A stretch of DNA of 54,620 bases from Aerococcus viridans (GTDB lineage Bacteria; Bacillota; Bacilli; Lactobacillales; Aerococcaceae). The notes under the pieces were generated by a model. The model had not been told where the DNA came from. It saw only the letters and a list, made by a program, of their open reading frames with translations, and did not search any database. Position numbers and translations under genes: made by a program. Where the stretch lies: assembly GCF_002871935.1 (NCBI RefSeq), contig NZ_PNHQ01000014.1, positions 1 through 54,620 on the forward strand. The letters run 5' to 3'. The stretch's first letter is position 1. Each line of letters starts with the position of its first letter. This document shows positions 36,405-46,100 of the stretch, in pieces.

Positions 36405-36992
36405 CTAATCTGCTTGAATATACTTCGCCATCAGTTTCTTAAAGTCTGGTAGTACATCGGTTTCAAACCAAGGATTCTTTTTCATCCACCGCTGATTTAA
36501 GGGCGATGGGTGCACTAGCGGAAAGTAATTGGGTAAATAATCTTGGTAGTGTCTAACCGTTTCTGTTAAGTTTTTTTGCCGTTCTTTTCCTAAATAATGT
36601 TTCTGTGAATAATTACCGATTAAAATAATTGTTTCTAGGTCTGGCATTTCTTTCAAAATTTGAGGATGAAATTTTTCCGCAAATTCTTTTCTAGGCGGTT
36701 TATCTCCTGTTTTGGCTTTACCTGGATAATAGAAATCCATTGGTAATTGGGCAATGAGGTCAGTCTCATAGAAGGTCTCTCTTGAAACGCCCATCCAATC
36801 CCTTAAACGGTCTCCAGACTGATCATTCCAGAAGATTTGGGTTTCCTCAACCTTCTTACCCGGTGCTTGCCCAATAATGGCCACTCGGGCATTTTTTGAA
36901 GCATAAAAAACTGGGTCAATCCCTCGGTCTGTATAATCTTTATTATAAGGATCATCAATAATTTCTTGTTTAATATCATCAAAAATTGTCAT
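36405..36992 (-). CDS. Uracil-DNA glycosylase family protein
   Basis: The 195-residue protein has the UDG fold motifs: AIIGQAPGKKVEE (active-site loop, about residues 38-50), ILIGNYSQKHYLG, and the HPSPLNQRW motif near the C-terminus. This pattern fits the UDG-like subgroup of COG1573 rather than Ung. The ATG at 36992 lies 6 bases after GGAGG; an adjacent upstream ATG is too near that site. It follows the ADP-ribosylglycohydrolase gene by 10 bases and is probably cotranscribed. Confidence 0.8.
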   Translation of the reverse strand: MTIFDDIKQEIIDDPYNKDYTDRGIDPVFYASKNARVAIIGQAPGKKVEETQIFWNDQSGDRLRDWMGVSRETFYETDLIAQLPMDFYYPGKAKTGDKPPRKEFAEKFHPQILKEMPDLETIILIGNYSQKHYLGKERQKNLTETVRHYQDYLPNYFPLVHPSPLNQRWMKKNPWFETDVLPDFKKLMAKYIQAD

Positions 36993-37002
36993 CATTATCC
37001 TC

Positions 37003-37821
37003 CTATCCAATAAATGATTGCCATTTAGTGAAAATTGTCCGCAAATCATCCGGTAAATAGGTCAGTGTTTTGATCACAAGATCATCCGGTATATCCTGAT
37101 AATAAGCTGAGGCTATAGCCCCTGTCATATTAGCGATTGTATCTGAATCTCCGCCCACTGATACCGCATTACGGATGGCATCTTCAAAATGATTGCTTTC
37201 CAAAAAGGCTTGAAAGGCTACCGGGATAGACCCGGCACAAGAAACATCAAATTTGTAAGTTGGTCTTATCTCATCCAAGCTAAAATCAAGTGGATAAAAA
37301 TCAGCCATTTTACGCGCAATTATCGCCTTATCTTCCTCTGATTTAGCAGCCACAACTGTCTTTGCCATAGCCTGTGCACCATATATACCTTCTTTGGAAT
37401 CATGGGAAACTGACGTAATCAAATCCACCAAATGGGCGCGGTCTTGCTTTGATAAATCTAAATCAGCTACTGGTGAAATACGCATGGCCGCCCCGTTTCC
37501 GTATGAGCCATAAGGTTCTGGATTATCTGAACGTAACCACTTAGAAAAGTTTAAGCCATAGCCAGCCAACGGATAAGCGCTACCTAATTTTTGCATAGAC
37601 CTTATCATCAGCGCTTGAATCGCCGTATCATCTTGACCTAGCTGTAACTTTTGACTGATCATGTCCATAAGTGCATCTACAACCGCCAAGGTCATCACTG
37701 TATCATCAGTGAACCGATTCTTTTCAGTAAATAGTTCAAATGCTTTGTCCTTATGATTGTGCCGTTCAAACCGTGACCCCACTACGTCACCAATAATCGC
37801 GCCAATTACTGCAGTCGTCAT
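37003..37821 (-). CDS. ADP-ribosylglycohydrolase family protein
   Basis: The 272-residue protein shows the ARH/DraG layout: GAIIGDVVGSRFE (residues 7-19), metal-binding TDDT (38-41), and VSVGGDSDTIANMTGAI near residues 228-244 with the second Asp pair. Such enzymes remove ADP-ribose from proteins or nucleic acids. GGAG lies 8 bases before the ATG at 37821; ten upstream codons overlap that site. It pairs with the UDG-like gene. The substrate is unknown. Confidence 0.85.
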   Translation of the reverse strand: MTTAVIGAIIGDVVGSRFERHNHKDKAFELFTEKNRFTDDTVMTLAVVDALMDMISQKLQLGQDDTAIQALMIRSMQKLGSAYPLAGYGLNFSKWLRSDNPEPYGSYGNGAAMRISPVADLDLSKQDRAHLVDLITSVSHDSKEGIYGAQAMAKTVVAAKSEEDKAIIARKMADFYPLDFSLDEIRPTYKFDVSCAGSIPVAFQAFLESNHFEDAIRNAVSVGGDSDTIANMTGAIASAYYQDIPDDLVIKTLTYLPDDLRTIFTKWQSFIG

Positions 37822-37884
37822 TTTCCCATCTCCACAAATATCATTATTCAATCAATTATAACATGCACAACTTCAATGGTTTGT

Positions 37885-37922
37885 AAAAAGCAGGTAAAGG
37901 AAATATACTCTCACCTGCTTTC
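37885..37922 (-). terminator. Terminator of the second pepF
   Basis: AAGCAGGT and ACCTGCTT pair on the minus strand and are followed by TTT, about 22 bases after the stop. Confidence 0.75.
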
Positions 37923-37944
37923 ATCATGATATTGTCTAAATTGT

Positions 37945-39747
37945 TTAGATTAAATCTTCTGACTCAGCCAAGAATTCTTTCACATCTTGAGCCGCTAAAT
38001 CAATCGCTGCTTGCCAGAAGTCTGCTTTCGTTAGATCAGCATTTAAATGTTTCATCGCTAAATCTTCAGTTGTCATACGACCGGTATCTTTTAATAAGGC
38101 AATATAACGTTCTTCAAACCCTTCAGGTGCTTTCAAGTATTCAGCATAGATCCCTAAACTAAACATATAGCCGAATGTGTATGGGAAGTTATAGAAAGGT
38201 ACATCATCGATAAAGAAATGTAACTTGCTGGCCCAGAAGTGTGGATGTAAGTCATGAATAGCTCCACCAAATGCTTCTTCTTGTGCTGCAACCATTAACT
38301 CATTTAAACGACTCTCTGAAACAAACCCTTCTTGACGTTCAGTATAAAAGGCTGTTTCAAACAAGAAACGCGCGCGGATATTCATAAACATAGCAATGGC
38401 ATTTTCCATTTTAGCGTTTAATAACTGTAGACGCTCAGACTTATTTTTAGCTTGTTTTAAGTTCGCATTTGCCACGATGGTTTCTGCAAAAGTTGAAGCA
38501 GTTTCTGCTACGTTCATTGCATAAGCCTGGTTGGATGGTGCTTCACTTGTTAACACATCTGAATGGAAAGCATGGCCTAATTCATGCGCTAGCGTCGACG
38601 TATCATTTCTTGAACCAGTAAAAGTCATAAAAATACGCGTTTCATTTTCATTAATAGTTTCTGTACAGTAGCCCCCTGGACGTTTACCAGGACGATCTTC
38701 TGCTTCAATCCACCGTTTATCGATAGCTAATTGGGCAAAGTCTGCTAGCTTATCTCCAAAAGTTCTAAAGTTTTCTATCACAAAGTCCGCTGCTTCATCA
38801 TAAGTAAAGGTTGTTGGTTTCGTATCTGGGAAATTTAGCGGTGCGTCAACGTCCTGCCAGTTTAATTCATCTAGACCAAGCAACGCTTTTTTACGGTTTA
38901 AAAACTGTACAAAGATATCTTTATTGTCTGCAACAGCTTGCCACATCGCTTCGACAGTTTCAGCTTGAATACGGTTATATTCTAATGGTTCTTCCATGAA
39001 GTCAGCGTAGCCATGCGCTTTTTGAGTAGTTAAACGGTAACCAGCTAAATGATTTAATACATCCGCAAACACCGGACCATATTGAGCAAATGTCTCTTCC
39101 CAAGCAGCAAAAATCTTCGCTCTATTTTCAGGGTTTGGGTCAGCATACATATTATTCATCGCTTGTCCCACAGAATAATCATGATGGCCATCATCCAGGT
39201 CAACCGAAATCGTCATCACTGAAGCGGTAGTAGAATAGGTATTTGACCAGCCTGATAAACCATCGATTTGTAATTCTGATAAAAGGGCTTCTGCTTGATC
39301 ATCTAACAAGCGTTTAGCATCGCGGCGCGCTTCTTCAAGGGTAAAGGCAATTTCCGCTAAGCGTGGTTCCGCTAAAAAATCTTGGAATGCAGCATCTGAA
39401 AGAGTCGCCAATTGTTTATTTAAACCTTTACGCGCAATTTCATAAGCTTGGTTTAAAGTCGCTACCTTATTAATCGCTGCTGAAGCGGCTTCATCACGCA
39501 TATCTGCGTCACTAGCCATTTGGGCATAAGTCATTAAGGTTGTATATTCATTTAAATACTGATCAGCTTGATCAATGATATCTGCAAAAGTGACGGATGC
39601 ATTTTCTACATTCACATCAAAAGCCTGCATCACCTTGATTAAATCATCACGCTTTTCAACTAAACTAGTTAAAGCTTCCTTGAATGCTTGACCTGTTACC
39701 CCGCCTTGATACATGGCGTTTAAGTCCCAAGTGTCATTATATTTCAT
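37945..39747 (-). CDS. Oligoendopeptidase F family M3 metallopeptidase (copy 2)
   Basis: The 600-residue enzyme has HELGHAFHS with HELGH at residues 388-392, the same place as in the PepF at 449-2245, though the two differ widely in sequence. The N-terminal helical domain and the C-terminal FPYTFGYMFSLGIY block are typical of M3B peptidases. It may take a different peptide range from copy 1. GAGGG lies 7 bases before the ATG. It forms a single-gene unit. Confidence 0.92.
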   Translation of the reverse strand: MKYNDTWDLNAMYQGGVTGQAFKEALTSLVEKRDDLIKVMQAFDVNVENASVTFADIIDQADQYLNEYTTLMTYAQMASDADMRDEAASAAINKVATLNQAYEIARKGLNKQLATLSDAAFQDFLAEPRLAEIAFTLEEARRDAKRLLDDQAEALLSELQIDGLSGWSNTYSTTASVMTISVDLDDGHHDYSVGQAMNNMYADPNPENRAKIFAAWEETFAQYGPVFADVLNHLAGYRLTTQKAHGYADFMEEPLEYNRIQAETVEAMWQAVADNKDIFVQFLNRKKALLGLDELNWQDVDAPLNFPDTKPTTFTYDEAADFVIENFRTFGDKLADFAQLAIDKRWIEAEDRPGKRPGGYCTETINENETRIFMTFTGSRNDTSTLAHELGHAFHSDVLTSEAPSNQAYAMNVAETASTFAETIVANANLKQAKNKSERLQLLNAKMENAIAMFMNIRARFLFETAFYTERQEGFVSESRLNELMVAAQEEAFGGAIHDLHPHFWASKLHFFIDDVPFYNFPYTFGYMFSLGIYAEYLKAPEGFEERYIALLKDTGRMTTEDLAMKHLNADLTKADFWQAAIDLAAQDVKEFLAESEDLI

Positions 39748-39895
39748 CTAAAAACCCTCTCTACTTGTATTATTTTCACTATCATTATTTTACCCCTCTT
39801 CAAGGTGTTGTCAATGAACCGCATTTTTTACAAGCTTAGTCTAATGGGGTGAATGAACGAAGTGATGATTGACTATACGACATATACGAAAAATG

Positions 39896-39935
39896 ATAAA
39901 AAGGGATGCGATACTTAGCGCACATCCCCTTATAT
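39896..39935 (-). terminator. Terminator of the small membrane protein gene
   Basis: AAGGGATGCG and CGCACATCCCCTT pair on either strand around ATACTTAG. TTTTTA follows on the minus strand, 27 bases after the small gene's stop. Confidence 0.7.
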
Positions 39936-39961
39936 TTTTTAACGATATACTGATATACTGC

Positions 39962-40147
39962 TTATTTATTTTTCCGTCTATTTTCAAGCTCAAAGACAAA
40001 TCCAACTATAATAATGGCTGCAAAGATAAAACGAAAAGCCGTTTGAAATTGTTCTGGATTTGGTACTGTTAAAATCGTGATCATATAAACCACGAAGAAG
40101 ATGATTAGGGCGGCACGCCAACCTAAGTCTTTGAATTTTTGCCACAT
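39962..40147 (-). CDS. Small single-pass membrane protein, 61 residues
   Basis: A 61-residue protein with hydrophobic stretches at about residues 12-28 and 37-51 and a basic C-terminus (ENRRKNK). I do not recognise the family. AAAGG lies 9 bases before the ATG, and a terminator follows the gene, which supports it being real. It lies 50 bases after the NdpA-like gene on the same strand and may be its cotranscribed neighbour. Confidence 0.65.
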   Translation of the reverse strand: MWQKFKDLGWRAALIIFFVVYMITILTVPNPEQFQTAFRFIFAAIIIVGFVFELENRRKNK

Positions 40148-40196
40148 ATAGATAAACCTTTCTAATGTTATCCGTCATTTAGACAATGGGAGTAGT

Positions 40197-41204
40197 CTAG
40201 AACATGTTTTTGATTTTTTCGATATTTTTGATTTCAACTGATAGTGTCCCATCTGGATTATTTTTAATTTCCACTACTTCTGGGTCATTAAATAAGTCTA
40301 GTGGAATGGATAATTCTATGCCATTTTCAAACTTGAATTTTTGTCTTTGCATATTGTTGCCCAGTAATTCTGGCATATAGGGTGTTTCATCAGCTAAGCC
40401 TTGTTCATTGGTTTCTTCGAAGTAAGCTTGTTTACGTGAGAAATTATCACCATACATCACTTCAGCAATTGCTTGATTATCGATAGCTTGATTTTCATGA
40501 ATCGTATCATGAAGGATCTGCTTCACCTCAGCTAAATCTTGATAATCATCTTCTCCAAATTTCTTGGCTGTTTTAGCAACCGCCTTTTTGATGATATTAA
40601 CCGATTCTTTCATACTTGGATTGGTTTGAATATCTAGAAAAATTTCGCTCAGATAATTTATTCGTTCACCATATTCCTCAATGAGATGCTTCTTCTCGAT
40701 TAAGAAATATTCTTCTGTTTCCATACAGTATAGAAATCCTTCGTCAATCGCTTGGGTTGGACTTGGTAAAATCGCACGATTAATGATTAGATCATTCTTT
40801 AAATTATCTTGATCATATTCAACATAGTGGGTATAAGACTCATTATGGTTTAATTTAAACATACCCACAAAATACGCTTCATCTAGCCAAAATCCCGTCC
40901 ACAACAAATCTGATGGTTTAATATCCGGATTTAATTTGGTGAAATTGAAGAAACGGTTGGTCAACTTTTGTGTACCATGCAAGAAATTTTCCGATTGATT
41001 CATACCCACTAAAATTTCTTTAGCAGGACTTCTATCAGGTAGTTTTCCTACCTTTTGTTGCGCTGTGTACATGATTTTGCTCATCATCTTTTCGATATAT
41101 TCCACCATGTATTGTTCTTTATGGTCCAAAAGTGTCTGTGATAGGACGGGCTCGTTAGTATTCGTATCGAAAATATGTAGTACTGCGGCATCAATCCTTA
41201 ACAT
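40197..41204 (-). CDS. NdpA/YejK-like nucleoid-associated protein
   Basis: The 335-residue protein matches the 37-kDa nucleoid-associated protein family: LRIDAAVLHIFD at the N-terminus, central FWLDEAYFVGMFKLNH and HYVEYD segments, and a C-terminal part with GIELSIPLDLFND. The family associates with DNA; the detailed role in Firmicutes is unclear. GAGGG lies 7 bases before the ATG at 41204. It is divergent from the alkaline phosphatase gene, with about 130 bases between them. Confidence 0.82.
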   Translation of the reverse strand: MLRIDAAVLHIFDTNTNEPVLSQTLLDHKEQYMVEYIEKMMSKIMYTAQQKVGKLPDRSPAKEILVGMNQSENFLHGTQKLTNRFFNFTKLNPDIKPSDLLWTGFWLDEAYFVGMFKLNHNESYTHYVEYDQDNLKNDLIINRAILPSPTQAIDEGFLYCMETEEYFLIEKKHLIEEYGERINYLSEIFLDIQTNPSMKESVNIIKKAVAKTAKKFGEDDYQDLAEVKQILHDTIHENQAIDNQAIAEVMYGDNFSRKQAYFEETNEQGLADETPYMPELLGNNMQRQKFKFENGIELSIPLDLFNDPEVVEIKNNPDGTLSVEIKNIEKIKNMF

Positions 41205-41334
41205 GTCGTATCCCTCTTTCTTTAGCATTCCTTCCTATTTTAACTTATAATGGGCTTGTAAGATAGAAAAGTTCATATATATTTCTTTAATTGGTATTTA
41301 TTTGACAATGATTATGGAAAGGATGTAGCAACAA

Positions 41335-42645
41335 ATGGTAGCTAGTAACGAAAATTTACCTCATCAACCCAAGAATATTATTTTCATGGTATCTGATGGG
41401 ATGAGCGTTTCACTCGCATCAGCCTATCGAGAGTATTTACATCAAGATGTCGGCCACTTTCGAAAATCAAGCATCTTTAACAAATATTTGGTGGGCCAAC
41501 AATCTACTTATTCCTTTGATCCTTGGGCGACAATTACAGATTCAGCAGCATCCTCCACTGCTATGGCTACAGGCGTTAAAACCATGAACGGTGTTATTGG
41601 GCTAGACAAAAAAATGAATCGGGTAGATTCTGCTTTAGAGATCGCTAAAGCCAACAAAAAGAAAACAGGGATTGTAGTGACGGCTGAAATTAGCCATGCT
41701 ACACCTGCTGGTTTTGCAGCTCATGTTGAAAGTCGCTTGGATTATTTTGATATTGCTGACCAATACCTTGATGATACCCTTGATGGTCAACAAAAGATTG
41801 ACGTGATGCTTGGTGGTGGGCGTAATCATTTTATCCGACCAGACCGTAACTTAGCGCAAGAATTTGCCGATTTAGGTTATGACATCGTCCACACTAAACA
41901 GGAGTTATTTAATTCAAATAGCCCACAAGTACTGGGCCTTTTCTCAGAATTTGGGCTTCCAATGGCGATTGATCGATGGTCTAACGTAACGCCAAGTTTA
42001 GCTGAAATGGTCCACTCTGCTATTCGTCGTTTAGATACTGGTGATGACGGCTTCTTCTTAATGGTTGAAGGCAGTCAAATTGACTGGGCTGCCCACCATA
42101 AAGATATCGTTGGCATCATGAGTGAAATGGATGATTATGCTGATGCCTTCCAAGTAGCTATTGATTTTGCAAAACAAGATGGTAATACATTAGCTATCTC
42201 TACTTCAGACCATGCAACTGGTGGGATGACCATGGGGGCTAACAATATTGATTCATGGTTGCCAGAATTTATCCGAAATGTAAAAGCCACCCCTGAGCAT
42301 ATTGCCCAGCTAACACAAGAAACGAATGATTGGGTAGAAGTTATTCGTCGTAACATTCAGTTCGACCTATCTGCTACTGAACAAAATCAATTACGGTCAA
42401 TTTACTATACATACGTCTATACTTACGAAGAAAAAGTAGGACGTTTAACACAAGCCATCCGTGATATTGTTGACCGCCGTTCAAATACAGGTTGGACTAC
42501 TGGTAACCATACTGGCGAAGATGTGAATGTCTATGCTTACGGACCTGGATCTAACTACTTTAGCGGTTGGCATGAAAATACTGAAAATGGACAACTACTA
42601 AAAATATTAGCTGCTGGACTTCAGCCTGAAGAATATAATAGTTAA
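41335..42645 (+). CDS. Alkaline phosphatase, without visible signal peptide
   Basis: The 436-residue protein has the alkaline phosphatase metal and nucleophile motifs: MVSDGMS (metal Asp21), TITDSAASSTAMATG (nucleophile Ser70), ISHATPAGFAAHVESR, MVEGSQIDWAAHH, STSDHATGGM and TTGNHTGEDV. It starts MVASNENLPHQP, with no hydrophobic leader, and an in-frame TAG lies three codons upstream, so no longer form is possible here. PhoA enzymes are normally exported, so this one may work in the cytoplasm. AAAGGATG lies upstream of the ATG. Confidence 0.9.
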   Translation: MVASNENLPHQPKNIIFMVSDGMSVSLASAYREYLHQDVGHFRKSSIFNKYLVGQQSTYSFDPWATITDSAASSTAMATGVKTMNGVIGLDKKMNRVDSALEIAKANKKKTGIVVTAEISHATPAGFAAHVESRLDYFDIADQYLDDTLDGQQKIDVMLGGGRNHFIRPDRNLAQEFADLGYDIVHTKQELFNSNSPQVLGLFSEFGLPMAIDRWSNVTPSLAEMVHSAIRRLDTGDDGFFLMVEGSQIDWAAHHKDIVGIMSEMDDYADAFQVAIDFAKQDGNTLAISTSDHATGGMTMGANNIDSWLPEFIRNVKATPEHIAQLTQETNDWVEVIRRNIQFDLSATEQNQLRSIYYTYVYTYEEKVGRLTQAIRDIVDRRSNTGWTTGNHTGEDVNVYAYGPGSNYFSGWHENTENGQLLKILAAGLQPEEYNS

Positions 42646-42650
42646 GAAAA

Positions 42651-42692
42651 ATAAGCAGTAGCACCATTATTTCGGTGCTACTGCTTATTTAG
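42651..42692. terminator. Bidirectional terminator between the phosphatase gene and galU
   Basis: AAGCAGTAGCACC and GGTGCTACTGCTT form a perfect 13-pair stem around ATTATTTC, with AT-rich flanks. It serves both converging genes. Confidence 0.85.
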
Positions 42693-42696
42693 GCAT

Positions 42697-43599
42697 TTAT
42701 TTTAAATTTGGAATAATATCATTTTTCAAGTATTCACGGAAACCGTCTGCTGTTTCTTCGTGACGTAAGGCGAATTGAATGCTGGCTTTAAGTAAACCTA
42801 ATGGTTCCCCAACTTCATACCATTCACCTTGATAGTCATAAGCTTTTAAGTTATCTTCATTTGCAAGAGAGTTGATGGCATCTGTTAATTCAATTTCACC
42901 GGAAAATGCGTTCACTGGTATAGCTTCAATAGCATCAAAAATCTCAGGAGTTAAGATATAACGTCCCACTGCCGCTAATTTTTCTTCTGTTTCATTTTGT
43001 GGCTTCTCTTCAAACTTATCAATATGATAAATGCCTGCTTCACCATTCCCAGAAGTTGTCATAATCCCATATGCAGATGCTTCTGATGCTGGAACAGTTG
43101 CTCCTGCCACTAATATATTGCCATCTTCTAGATGTTCTTGATAGCATTCAATCAGCTGTTTAGATAAAGGGCGTTCTCCCTCTGCATTAACCATGATATC
43201 GTCACCCAAAAGTAATAAGAACGGTTCATCACCAACAAATGATTTAGCTTGGAAAATAGCATCTCCTAGTCCTTTTGGATAATGTTGACGTTTGAATTGG
43301 ATATTCAATAGTGAAGTATCCTCAACCATCTTCAATAATTTATCTTTGTGTTTTTGTTTTAAGTTATCTTCTAAATCGAAGTTTGCATCAAAATGGTCTT
43401 CGACTGAACGTTTATTACGTCCAGTAATGATTAAAATCTCTTCAATACCACTTTCAATCGCTTCTTCTACAATAAATTGAATCGACGGTTTATCCAAGAT
43501 TGGAATAATTTCTTTCGCCATTGCCTTAGTTGCTGGCAAGAAACGAGTGCCCAAACCAGCAGCTGGAATTACTGCTTTTTTAATCTTTTGCTTAGCCAT
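42697..43599 (-). CDS. galU: UTP-glucose-1-phosphate uridylyltransferase
   Basis: GalU/GtaB makes UDP-glucose for cell-wall glycopolymers, glycolipids and capsule. The 300-residue protein has the nucleotide loop IPAAGLGTRFLPATKAM from residue 11, KPSIQFIVEEAIESGIEEI, LLLGDDIM and DKFEEKP. GGAGG lies 5 bases before the ATG. Length is normal, and it is a single-gene unit. Confidence 0.97.
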   Translation of the reverse strand: MAKQKIKKAVIPAAGLGTRFLPATKAMAKEIIPILDKPSIQFIVEEAIESGIEEILIITGRNKRSVEDHFDANFDLEDNLKQKHKDKLLKMVEDTSLLNIQFKRQHYPKGLGDAIFQAKSFVGDEPFLLLLGDDIMVNAEGERPLSKQLIECYQEHLEDGNILVAGATVPASEASAYGIMTTSGNGEAGIYHIDKFEEKPQNETEEKLAAVGRYILTPEIFDAIEAIPVNAFSGEIELTDAINSLANEDNLKAYDYQGEWYEVGEPLGLLKASIQFALRHEETADGFREYLKNDIIPNLK

Positions 43600-43696
43600 A
43601 ATAGCCTCCTTGATTATACTGTCTTCATATTAGCATAATTTAGCGACGACGCGATAGGTAAAACACTACTTTTCAAAAAAATTATACCTTCTCATA

Positions 43697-44674
43697 TCAT
43701 TTAAACAAATCCATTCTTTCGATAATCCAGTAAATAATCACTGATAAAATCACTGATCCTACTAAAATGATTGAAAAACCATGAATATTGTCCTCCAAGG
43801 GTAGTGCCACGTTCATTCCCCAAAGGCCTGCTGTAATAGTTGGTACCGTCATAATAATTGTAATGACAGTTAATCGTTTCATGACATCATTTAGATTGTT
43901 TGAAATGACATTTGATAACATATCATTTAATTTATTAACCACTAACATATCATTTTCAATCATTGTTTTAGCTTGATTCATTTCTATTTGTACTCTATTT
44001 AAGACCCGTTCATGGTAGCGGGTATCCTTTTCAATACGGGTGAAATACTGATTGATTTTATCCAATGTTTTCGCATTTTGATGAACAGCAGTAGAAAGAT
44101 ATACTAGTCCTTTATTTATATTAATTAAGGCATATGATACATTGTTCTTAGTAGAGTGACGTGCTTCTTCCTCAGCTTGTTTGATTAGTCCGTGTATATT
44201 AGTAACTGCATCAATATGCGCTTGAGCTACTTTATAAAACATATACATCACAAAAGCATATGAAGAAGTTAATGGAAAATCAGATGGAAAATTTAATCGT
44301 TGAATATCTAGCATAAACGGCACATTGGTATGGTTCATAAACGTCATTACGACATCTGTCCCCATTACAATCACTAATGGTGCTGTACGATAAGTATTTT
44401 CACTAATCACTTCATGACCGTATGGATACTGAATGATGATATAGGTAAATAACTCTCCCGCTTCATTACGGTAATACTCAATCCAAGAAGTTTCAAACTG
44501 GTCATAAATATATTCGCCAAAATGAACTGGTAAATGATAGTCTTCTAGCACTTTCCTAACTTCTACTTTATCTGGATTTTCATAATGTAACCAGGTTAAA
44601 GCGTTGACATCATTCGCTAAAACATCTTGAAATCGTTCTTCTTGGTCAAATTGTAAAATTTTTCGATAAACCAT
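43697..44674 (-). CDS. corA: CorA family divalent-cation transporter
   Basis: The 325-residue protein has a large cytoplasmic N-domain, a long coiled helix with CorA-like spacing, and two C-terminal membrane segments (about residues 268-287 and 299-318). The pore motif GMN (in LWGMNVALP) follows the first of these. It would import magnesium, possibly cobalt or nickel. GGTGG lies upstream of the ATG at 44674; 19 codons of longer open frame reach into the murC terminator and are not used. Confidence 0.9.
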   Translation of the reverse strand: MVYRKILQFDQEERFQDVLANDVNALTWLHYENPDKVEVRKVLEDYHLPVHFGEYIYDQFETSWIEYYRNEAGELFTYIIIQYPYGHEVISENTYRTAPLVIVMGTDVVMTFMNHTNVPFMLDIQRLNFPSDFPLTSSYAFVMYMFYKVAQAHIDAVTNIHGLIKQAEEEARHSTKNNVSYALININKGLVYLSTAVHQNAKTLDKINQYFTRIEKDTRYHERVLNRVQIEMNQAKTMIENDMLVVNKLNDMLSNVISNNLNDVMKRLTVITIIMTVPTITAGLWGMNVALPLEDNIHGFSIILVGSVILSVIIYWIIERMDLFK

Positions 44675-44713
44675 TTTTCGTTCCACCACCTTATATATCA
44701 TCCCAAGCAATTT

Positions 44714-44743
44714 ACAAAAAGGCCAGCACAAAGCCGACCTTTC
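44714..44743 (-). terminator. Terminator of murC
   Basis: AAAGGTCGGC and GCTGGCCTTT pair over 10 positions (two wobble) on the minus strand, then TTTGT. It lies 14 bases after the murC stop. Confidence 0.8.
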
Positions 44744-44756
44744 TAATTATTATATT

Positions 44757-46100
44757 TTAGTGAATTGTTGATTGGCTATCTGCCAAAAGCTCTTCATATG
44801 CATAAGCAAATTTCATAATATCGCCAGCCCCCATAAAGATCATGACAGCATCGTCATAGTCTAATAATGGCGATACATTCTCCAACGGCAATACTTCAAC
44901 AGGCTTAGTCACTTTATTTGCTAAGTCAGTAACAGATACTTGTTTATTATCTTTCTCACGGGCAGAAGCAAAAATTTCACATAAATAAACATCATCTGAT
45001 AAATCCAAAGCACCCGCAAATTCATCCATTAGTGCAATTGTACGACTAAATGTATGTGGTTGGAAAACAGAAATAATTTTTTTATTTGGATATTTTTGAC
45101 GAGCAGCGTTAATTGTCGCTTTAATTTCTGACGGATGGTGTGCATAGTCATCAATTAAAGTCATATCACCAATTTTCTTTTCTGAGAAACGACGTTTTAC
45201 ACCACCAAAAGTCCGTAATTCTTCAGCAACCCGATCAGCTGGGAAATTTTCAAAATAGCAAAAACCAATCACTGATAAAGCATTCATCACATTATGTTCA
45301 CCAAATGTTGGAATATCAAAATGACCATAATATTCACCCATCACATGCACATCGAAATGAGAACCGTCAGTCGCTAAATCAACATTGGAAGCAACGATAT
45401 GGTTATCGCCACCTTCAAGACCGTAATACCAAACCTCTAAATCAGATTGATCTGCAAATTGGCGAAGGTAAGCATCACCACCGTATGCAATTACCTTTTT
45501 CTTCACTTGGTGTGCAAAAGTAGTATTAGCTGCGAATACTTGATCGATATTTTCATAATAGTCTGGATGGTCAAAATCAATATTCGTAAAGATCGCGTAA
45601 TCTGGATAGTAAGCTAAGAAGTGTTTACGATATTCATCTGCTTCTAATACAAAGTATTCAGCATCCTCTTGCCCTGCACCAGTACCATCGCCGATTAAGA
45701 AATTTGTAGGGTGTAAACCTCGCATCACATGTGCCATCAAACCAGTAGTAGATGTTTTCCCGTGGGAACCCGTAATCGCCACACTCGTATAATCTTTAAT
45801 TAATTCTCCAAGGAAGAAATGGTAACGCATCACATCGAGACCGAGTTCTTTAGCACGGACAACTTCGGGATGGTCATCACCAAAAGCATTACCACAAATC
45901 ACAAACATTCCTGGTTGAATATTATCAGCATTAAAAGGTAATAATTCAATTCCTGCTTTTTCTAGACCTCGTTGGGTAAAGAAATAAGTTTCTTGGTCAG
46001 AACCTTGAACTTTATAGCCCATATTGTGCAAGATTAAGGCCAAGGCACTCATACCTGAACCCTTAATCCCAGTGAAGTGATACGTTAATTCTTTATTCAT
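44757..46100 (-). CDS. murC: UDP-N-acetylmuramate-L-alanine ligase
   Basis: MurC adds L-Ala to UDP-MurNAc in peptidoglycan synthesis. The 447-residue protein has HFTGIKGSGMSALALIL at the N-terminus, the P-loop GSHGKTSTTG, TNIDFDHPDYY and DDYAHHPSEIKATI. The start overlaps the preceding gene by 8 bases (coupled). The ribosome site GGAG is 12 bases upstream, somewhat far. Gene order ytpR-x-murC resembles Bacillus ytpR-sftA-murC. Confidence 0.96.
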   Translation of the reverse strand: MNKELTYHFTGIKGSGMSALALILHNMGYKVQGSDQETYFFTQRGLEKAGIELLPFNADNIQPGMFVICGNAFGDDHPEVVRAKELGLDVMRYHFFLGELIKDYTSVAITGSHGKTSTTGLMAHVMRGLHPTNFLIGDGTGAGQEDAEYFVLEADEYRKHFLAYYPDYAIFTNIDFDHPDYYENIDQVFAANTTFAHQVKKKVIAYGGDAYLRQFADQSDLEVWYYGLEGGDNHIVASNVDLATDGSHFDVHVMGEYYGHFDIPTFGEHNVMNALSVIGFCYFENFPADRVAEELRTFGGVKRRFSEKKIGDMTLIDDYAHHPSEIKATINAARQKYPNKKIISVFQPHTFSRTIALMDEFAGALDLSDDVYLCEIFASAREKDNKQVSVTDLANKVTKPVEVLPLENVSPLLDYDDAVMIFMGAGDIMKFAYAYEELLADSQSTIH

